Shown here: positions 57,503 through 64,000 of the stretch, piece by piece
Position numbering within the stretch: position 1 is the stretch's first letter
Layout: every line of letters begins with the position of its first letter
Origin: Fasciolopsis buskii
Lineage: Eukaryota > Platyhelminthes > Trematoda > Plagiorchiida > Fasciolidae
Assembly (NCBI GenBank): GCA_008360955.1
Contig: LUCM01002853.1
Coordinates: forward strand, 373,751 to 437,750
Direction: 5' to 3'
Length of the DNA: 64,000 nucleotides
Position numbers and translations under genes: made by a program
The notes under the pieces: model-generated
The model's database searches: none
Seen by the model: only the letters and a program-made list of their open reading frames with translations
Told to the model about the DNA's origin: nothing

Positions 57503-57776
57503 ATGGAATCTTCATCCATGCACAATCCTAGTGATTCAAGTGAGATTCTGCTACCAAAACCACTATCGGAGTGTACAAGTATAGATGTGATTCGACAAAA
57601 TCTACTGGGTATGTACACCAGGGACGTAGCAATAACCGAAACCCGGTTTTGTTGTTCCAGTCGCTTACGAAACTATTTACAACTCAATCAATTGGACCCA
57701 TCAATTGGAACTTCGGAAATATTGCGTTCGGTTTGTTTTGTCTATTCACGGTCCGATTTACGACACAGTTGACTGA
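57503..57776 (+). CDS. candidate two-exon gene, unrecognised
   Basis: ATG at 57503, 35 codons plus one base (MESSSMHNPSDSSEILLPKP, CTSIDVIRQNLL) to a GTATGT donor at 57609. The acceptor ggttttgttgttccag ends at 57660, giving a 52-base intron with both signals strong. In phase the second exon reads VAYETIYNSINWTHQLELRK and stops at 57774-57776. However, the +1 frame of exon 2 (SLTKLFTTQSIGPINWNFGN, then a hydrophobic GLFCLFTVRF) looks more protein-like and stays open to 57799. Either the donor is elsewhere or one of these readings is wrong. Confidence 0.4.
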
Positions 57777-57801
57777 CTTGCTCCATGAGTCATCTAACTG
57801 A

Positions 57802-58032
57802 GACCGGAGCAATGGATTTTGGAGTTCCTGGCTGAAAGATTTTTATTGCCGTGAGGTAGTTAGTCTAGACCCTCAGGAACAAATTTCGAGGGCTACATCC
57901 AAATTACAAGAGCGAGCTCCTCAGTCAATCAAAAGACAGATTCTACTTTATGCGCTGCTTAAGAATAGCTGCGTGAAACTTTTTTTATTTATCACTTTGT
58001 CACCGCCAGTGATTCTTGTCTCTGCTATTTGA
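57802..58032 (+). CDS. 76-codon open segment, unrecognised
   Basis: Same frame as the alternative reading of 57661-57798, separated from it by a single TGA at 57799-57801. It encodes SNGFWSSWLKDFYCREVVSL, QISRATSKLQERAPQSIKRQ, and a hydrophobic end (VKLFLFITLSPPVILVSAI) to a stop at 58030. It has no ATG start, so an exon is likely. No family recognised. Confidence 0.35.
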   Translation, partial: DRSNGFWSSWLKDFYCREVVSLDPQEQISRATSKLQERAPQSIKRQILLYALLKNSCVKLFLFITLSPPVILVSAI

Positions 58033-58093
58033 CTCGTCCAATCAGGTACTGCTTTAGTATTTTTTATTTCCTTCGGCATCAACAAGAGACTGT

Positions 58094-58317
58094 TGATCAT
58101 TAGGTGTGCCACAGGGATAGGGCCTACCACTAACGGTTTCGAACAATCTCATAGTGAACTTTCTTTTGTCGAACCCATTGTCGGCACGGATATGGTAGAT
58201 ATGGCATTACACCGTCCAGTGAGCCTCAAAATATCTCTGGATGTTTTTGAATCCAAAGCCTATATTGATCTTTTCCGATTCTCGAAATGTTCCGGAGTGA
58301 CTGTGCACCTCAAATAG
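58094..58317 (+). CDS. weak exon candidate, unrecognised
   Basis: The plus frame includes GFEQSHSELSFVEPIVGTDM and SLKISLDVFESKAYIDLFRF. The composition is plausible for coding, but splice sites are not fixed. It may belong with the 57.5-58.0 kb segments. Confidence 0.3.
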
Positions 58318-58959
58318 CTCCAACAAACTGTTTTCTTGTGGCTGAGTTGTTTCCACCAAAGCGTGAGGAGGACAAATGCCTCGAGCTCTTTAGAGGATTG
58401 ACTAATCTTTGGCATTCACTTCAGTGGTGATAACTAAACTCTGATTCTAAATCAACCACGGACTGCGTACAAAGCGTACTTCACTAAGCTCTCTAGCATC
58501 TGTGGCGAAGAGGTGAACTGGCACTTTGAAATCGTCCCGCTACCCTGTGGGTTAGATCGTTTGGCCAAAGGCCCGGGGTAGTGTATCCTAAGTCAACTCT
58601 CTGCTTCGGTTTGGACAACTGCGTAATATCATGTCCATGTAGAAATTATTGGATCCCAATGGATAACCCATAAAGTAGGGAATGGAGAAGATATCACGCG
58701 TGATGAATTCAACACATTAATTCCATTGTTTCTTCTTTCACATTCATTGTTTTCTCCTATGCATTAGTTCCGTTGGCATGTGGTTTGTATCGAGATTTGT
58801 GCTGAGCCTACGTCGTTTTAGATAACTCGTGACAATTTGAATTGTTCCTGCTTGCCCAGGCGGAATGAGATTTGAGGTAGATCAGAAAAGACCGACTGAA
58901 CGTGTTGTATTATACAGACTTTTGCGTACAAAAATAATGTCGCGTTTCAGTCAGAAAAC
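58318..58959. other. no recognisable gene
   Basis: AT-rich. It may include the 3' UTR of the CR1-like element that ends near 58960. No other feature. Confidence 0.35.
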
Positions 58960-61170
58960 GTAGGCGTAAAAAATAGGAAAACATTTACACTCAACACCTT
59001 GTAAAAATGTGAAAAATAACTCATCTAGAAATGATCAAAGAACCTTATGATAGGTTGCTCAAGAATTCAGCTAAAACAGTCACGGTTTGTCAAAATGCAT
59101 GCTAAATATGGGACAGTGAAACTCCTATAGATAATGATTCTGAAGGTTATGAAACGAAAAGCGAATCGTGTCGAAATATGAGAGCAACACTTTGAAAGAT
59201 CAATGTGCAGAGGATGCTTGGGATCAGAAAGAATTTTGTGAGTAAATTTCTCAAATGCCGATAAGTGTTGATCATATAAATTAAGGGACAATTAAGCTAG
59301 GTGTATGAAGGACACCCGGATAATAATTGATAGTCACCGACGAAGAAGTTTAAAGTCGTTTTTAAGAAACCCTGAAAAACTCGACGGGAGAAAAGGGAAG
59401 AAGGATTGGAAAGGCACATTAGCATACAAATCTGGAGATGGTGCTTTGTTTCACCTTGTAGAGTCAAAGCTTCCTGATTTGAAATAACAACCGTCGGAGA
59501 TTCTTTACACAAGTAGAAATGTGAGAAGTCCACTTCAGATTATTATCGGTAGTAACTCCTAGATATTTCGCAGATTTTTTGAGTTGATGAAAGATGTTTC
59601 GGGTGGGTAGACTGACCGAGAGAGCGAGGACAGACATTCGAAACATTTGGATGTGTTGAGATTTAAACCAGCGTGTGCATCGTTGTTCGAAACGGCTCGA
59701 GAGAGGGCAACATCATCAGCATATTAAACAGATGATATGGGGAGCTAGTTGATACGTCACTGTTGTAAGTAGCGAAGAGAAACGGTGAAAGAACAGGACC
59801 CTCTAGCATTCCTGAATTGTTAATCAACAATATTGAAGTTTTACCGTCCATTCGTGTGCACTCGGTTCAGTTAGTAAAGTAATCTGACAGCGGTGTTAAT
59901 AAACGCATGGGACAACCAAATGTTTTTAGTCTGTGAAGTAGAACAGAATGGAATGCAGACGAAGTGTAAAAAGAAGCAACGCATAGATTTCATTGATGTG
60001 TTTAAGGACTTTGAAATGTAGTGAATGAGGGAGGCGACAGCGTTCAAAGTGGACATGCTAGATTTATAAGCAAACTGAAATGGGTTGTCAGGACGGGATA
60101 CATAGAAGAACGCAGACGCTTAGGTATAGCACGGTTCGCCAGTTTAAAACCAGAAGAAAGGCCTGACATTGTCACTGAGCAGGGGTTCAAAAGAGAAACG
60201 TTCAGATGCAAGTGGAAGGGATTTCTGACGAAGAGTAAGGTTGTTGTGTGAAAAGTTACGGAGGCGAACTCGGATTTGATTTGTACGCCTGAAGGAATGG
60301 AAGCCTGACCTACAGTATATCTTGGGTCTTAACAGAAGCAGACAATGATCAGTACTTGGTATAAGAGCATGCAGTTTCAGGGAAAATAAATTAGGGTGGT
60401 TGGTAATAACCCTATCTAAAATGGAGTCGTCTCTAGTGGGAGAAACGCAGAGGTCAGTCAAATCAAACACAGTCATTGTTAGGATAGATGGATGATTGAA
60501 ATCAACCTCAGTAATATGCAGACTATCGCCAAGAAGAGGAACAATAAATGCTGGAATGAGTGGAAAAAGATGTGATATTGTGGTATGAGCCAAAGGGGAC
60601 AATATATAGATTCGTTATTATTGTACTGGTATGGCGAATGAATCTGGGATAACACTGTGTTACGAGACACACAATTCCGTTCAGCGAGTGCGTATAAATT
60701 TATTCGGACTTGCCAGGCCAGAAGGAGTTTATGTTGCCAAACCACCTCCAGTCTTCTTCTTGTCAGAAACTGTCCTGTCAGTGGAGTCTGAGACTGTCTA
60801 TCGACACAAGTGAATCAGCGATATCCGTGTTCAGCCACGATTCTTGTATGCAGATGGCACACGAGTAAACATGGATCAATGATTGAAGTTCTAGGAACAG
60901 GCCCGACATTTTCGTGAACAGCGAATGGATGTTGGTATTGAACAATGCCGGAATGGACATGTTGGCCGGAAGAGTGCATTTAAGAGCTGCCTGCCAGCCA
61001 GCATGATTGCTCCTTTTAGATGGGTAAGGTATTTGAAGTGTAGCAAAGCGTGATTTCAGTCCATGTTGAGAACTTACTAGGATTTTAAACAACAGTAATT
61101 CCGGCCGACTGTAGCGGCAAACGGAGACCATGATGGAATCAAATATCAGACAAGAAAACAACGAAATGAC
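58960..61170 (-). mobile_element. CR1-like LINE, 5'-incomplete
   Basis: Minus strand, from right to left. Endonuclease blocks: MSIPALFNTNIHSLFTKM and CAICIQESWLNTDIADSL (60778-61161), ITEVDFNHPSI and LTDLCVSPTRDDSILDRVIT (60144-60602). RT: EGPVLSPFLFATYNSDVSTS near 59780, with YADDVA present one frame away near 59720. Thumb: KSAKYLGVTTDNNLKWTSHI near 59540. C-terminus: LYDQHLSAFEKFTHKILSDP and VPYLACILTNRD (59067-59291). The layout and the KYLGV and IL-DP-HPL motifs are typical of the CR1 clade. Several frameshifts. It is a different lineage from the RTE-type elements in the window. Confidence 0.8.
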
Positions 61171-62164
61171 GATGACAGGATTGTAACGCAGCTAGCCTAA
61201 GGGTGCCCATTGGAAAGCCTAGGAGCTACGATGTTTCGGTTACACAAACCTATGGTTTTCATTTTGACAACTATCCATGATCTTCGCAATATTAAAGAAA
61301 GGACTGTCTCCAAGCACTCACAGGGTCTTCTGGGTGGCCCATATTGAAAGATAAAATTGCCCTCGGTACCCATTTTCTCCAAAATATTAAATCCTTATAG
61401 ACTTTGGGAACCGTCATATTGTGAGACGTCGACGTATGGAAATCCACGGAGGATATAGAAGGTCAAAAAGCCATTCAAGAAGAGCAGTAAGGCGAGAGAG
61501 AGAGAGAGAGAGATGGCAAAGGACCGATAAAACCAATCACCGTATTTTTTAGATACTTAGGGTATGGTTTGAATTTTGCACATAACTCTTAGTCAGTATT
61601 GTTAAGCTCTTCAGATTCCGTGTTACTATTCATTGACAAATCAAACGGAAGCTTTCAAAAAGAGAAAATCATTCCGATTTCCGGATTATTCATCTGCCGT
61701 TTTCTTCTGGTCTGTGCGAATCACAAATGGTTACCGGAGCAGTGTCCTTTGCTTACGTGTGGGTCTGTGCACCGGTGGTGGTTGTGGTGAGGGTGGGTAA
61801 AACATTTGGTTGGCGGTAAGTTGCATGCATTTGGGCTTATGGGAAGAAAATTCAGCACGTCCAATTGACGTCCTCATATTCTGACAGCTGACGAAGTGGA
61901 TATTAGTTGCAAACAGACAATATCAAACTAGGAGACGGATGAAAAATGGTCTGGTAAGGTAAGAGGAAAAAAACGAAACTAAAGTATCCACTACAACTGT
62001 TGCGTTCCATTTTCCACATCATTCAAACCTGTCTCAAGTGGCCTTTCACGTCAAAGACGGGCAGAGCAACAATTCACTAACTCAGAGGAATTCACCGCAG
62101 GCTGTGCACTTGCTTCGTCATCGTCGGTTAGTGGACATGGTAGTAGATACACTTCACAAGCATA
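61171..62164. other. no recognisable gene; (GA)n
   Basis: A (GA)n run lies at about 61493-61513. No exon supported. Confidence 0.4.
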
Positions 62165-62425
62165 GTTGTATCACGTGATATTTTGTGCAACAGAAACCTG
62201 TTCCTCGATAGTGACAAGTGACCAGGTCCACTTAGATCGGTGATAACATGTGGGCATCAATTCACGATACGCTTCACTAGATCTCAAATGGAGAAAATTG
62301 CTATGTGGAATTAATGTAAACGTGAATAGGCCTCGACTTTGGCCGGATTTGAACCCACGCGTGGACGCAATGCAAACATTTGTACCACGAGTTTGTTCAG
62401 TCAGCTGAGCTACGATGCCAAGCCG
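62165..62425 (-). mobile_element. tRNA-derived SINE-like element, single copy
   Basis: The minus strand has A-box tagctcagctga (near 62401-62412) and a canonical B-box gggttcaaatcc (62345-62356), about 55 bases apart, in a head starting cggcttggcatcg. The non-tRNA tail, with tattcacgtttacattaatt, is not seen elsewhere in the window. It could be a SINE or a diverged tRNA pseudogene. The anticodon arm does not fold cleanly. Confidence 0.45.
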
Positions 62426-64000
62426 AACGGTTCTCGGGCATTCCACCTAAGAATTACTGACTGCCGCTGAGATTGCATAAGCAAATGGCGAACACCACAG
62501 TGAAATGTTTGACAATTTTATTGCTATGAAGTTATTTTCCCAGCGAATCAATCAGCGTTCATTAGGTATAATTCACGGGTAACATTGGTTAGGAAGTTCC
62601 ACTTGGCAGATTTCGACAAATATGGAATTGATTAAACTGTGAAAAGTTCATGTCTGTGTTCGAATCCCGCTCAGGTCGAAGATTTTTCTAGCTGGATTAA
62701 TTCCGTATTAGCCAAAATTTGCGAACAAACTTCCCAAGTAATACATGTTAGAAAAAAGAAAAACTAATCACGATGATCTTTTCAAATTGGAAAGCTCTAA
62801 CTAAGTTTCGGACACCGCAACCAGTCTACTTCAAATTTGTTCTTCAATGTATCTCTCCTTCTTCTTGTATTGCCTATCGGCAAATTTGAGGCGATCATTT
62901 GTAAATTAGTTACCTAATCTTTTAGCTGTATGCTATAATGTACGTTGGAAGACACGCACCGGTGATCTATAGTTGTGCCGGTGTGCTAGTTTAACCGGTA
63001 TTCCTCTTCAGGATAATCTGACTCCATTTTTTTCTTATTAACATTCGTTCCGCCTCGTAATTAGGAAAATCTTATTAAAACCGAACGTTTTCTCAGAATA
63101 CGTTGCCCTGACCTAGTAATTTTTAGAGCTCGTTCAAATAATAAAATTTACTCATCCCGACGCGATCCGAACCCATAAGGTCACATCACGAAAGATGTTT
63201 GGACTTGGACTTGAGAATTTGCGTTGGTCGCATCTCAGGTTGTTGGTTCTCATGGGGTTCTGGTCTTGGAGCATGGCGTTTAGATAGCAAACTTTTAAGT
63301 ACCAGTCAAGGTGACCTCGTCAGTGGATATGCGCAGTTGTTGGCACGTTGAATTGGATCAAGTGTACAGCTGGATAAGTAGCAGGCAGCTCAGCTGACCG
63401 ACAGTCGGAATTTAAGTCATTCACATCCATAATGATAAATCTGAATCATTCATACTGATCTGCCTACAGAACAGAATCACACTCGAAATAAAAACAAGGG
63501 CACAACTGGAGGGATCAAACTTCTCACGCCGAATGTCAGTCTTCTAAGGTCAAACCTGCAGAGATCAAGGGGCAACAGATATGTAGTTTCCAGGTCAAGG
63601 TCGCGGAATAGGTTCAGGGTCAAAAACAATGGCACCCCTGTAAATAGAGAACTCCAATAACTGCGTACTTGCAGTGACGATGTGACTTGCACTGATAATG
63701 CCACCTCGACTGGTGATGAGAGGTTCGCGATCTAGACGCCAAACTCAGTGATTAGAACCCGTGAAAAGATGTTTGGACATTTTATAAAAATAAACAGATT
63801 TACGGGTGGAAAAATATAGAGCAAAGATTAATGGAATCCTAGCATGTATTTCTTCTGTTCTACCGGGTCAACATCCATCGCTTAGAGTGTAGAAAACGTG
63901 ACCAATGATTACCTAGACTGGAACAAGTTTTCGACAACTATGCAAATAGCGCTTCGTCTGCTACAAATCCGAACGCATGCGGTCATCTGCCATTTGTAAC
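62426..64000. other. no recognisable gene
   Basis: A B-box-like tgttcgaatccc occurs near 62656 without a matching head. The minus frame 63477-63704 lacks support. No other feature. Confidence 0.4.

Noticed and set aside
62340..62425. functional tRNA on the minus strand
   Set aside because: The A and B boxes are good, but the arms do not fold into a clean cloverleaf by eye.
1..64000. CRISPR arrays, bacterial operons, LTR retrotransposons and telomeric repeats
   Set aside because: No regularly spaced repeats, no gag-pol-type protease or integrase motifs, and no ttaggg arrays were seen.

Overview
This is eukaryotic nuclear DNA, most likely from a flatworm (trematode or diphyllobothriidean cestode). 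The basis is indirect: sparse exons with tiny introns of about 40-52 bases, and many decayed non-LTR retrotransposons of the RTE and CR1 types, Penelope-like elements (PLE) and tRNA-derived SINEs. I cannot name the species. There are no bacterial operons, ribosome binding sites or CRISPR arrays. Nearly every longer open frame is a retroelement fragment.

Layout. 0-6 kb is a pile-up of LINE pieces: an RTE copy with an inverted 5' part, a second LINE split by a 230 bp hairpin transposon, a third LINE split by a SINE, and another RTE 3' end. 6-8.7 kb holds SINE remnants and a hammerhead-like motif. 8.7-11.1 kb has exon candidates of an unrecognised plus-strand gene. 11.5-18 kb is mostly non-coding with three SINE families and a GC-rich patch. 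19.18-23.64 kb is the best host gene, an RRP7-like ribosome biogenesis factor of four coding exons whose 3.8 kb first intron contains a LINE. 26.3-26.9 kb is a PLE remnant. 27.25-30.99 kb is a nearly complete but broken RTE-type LINE. 31.5-34.5 kb holds a PLE-type hairpin and more LINE remains. 37.1 kb has an isolated 300-base exon candidate. 42-47 kb has minus-strand exon candidates with good splice signals, including a membrane segment. 49-50.4 kb has open frames of unknown function. 51.6-52.1 and 56.0-56.6 kb are two PLE endonuclease remnants of different type. 56.8-58.3 kb has unrecognised plus-strand exon candidates, some missed by an ATG-based ORF search. 59-61.2 kb is a minus-strand CR1-like LINE. 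The remainder is unassigned.

The host genes form no obvious pathway. The coherent story is genome ecology: autonomous elements (RTE, CR1, PLE), their SINE parasites and a hairpin MITE inserting into one another and into introns. I did not find a convincing new system. The items most worth a second look are the hammerhead-like motifs beside PLE sequence, the twin-priming structure at the left edge, the nested MITE, the four SINE families and the sub-threshold exons. All calls come from reading the sequence by eye, without database searches.
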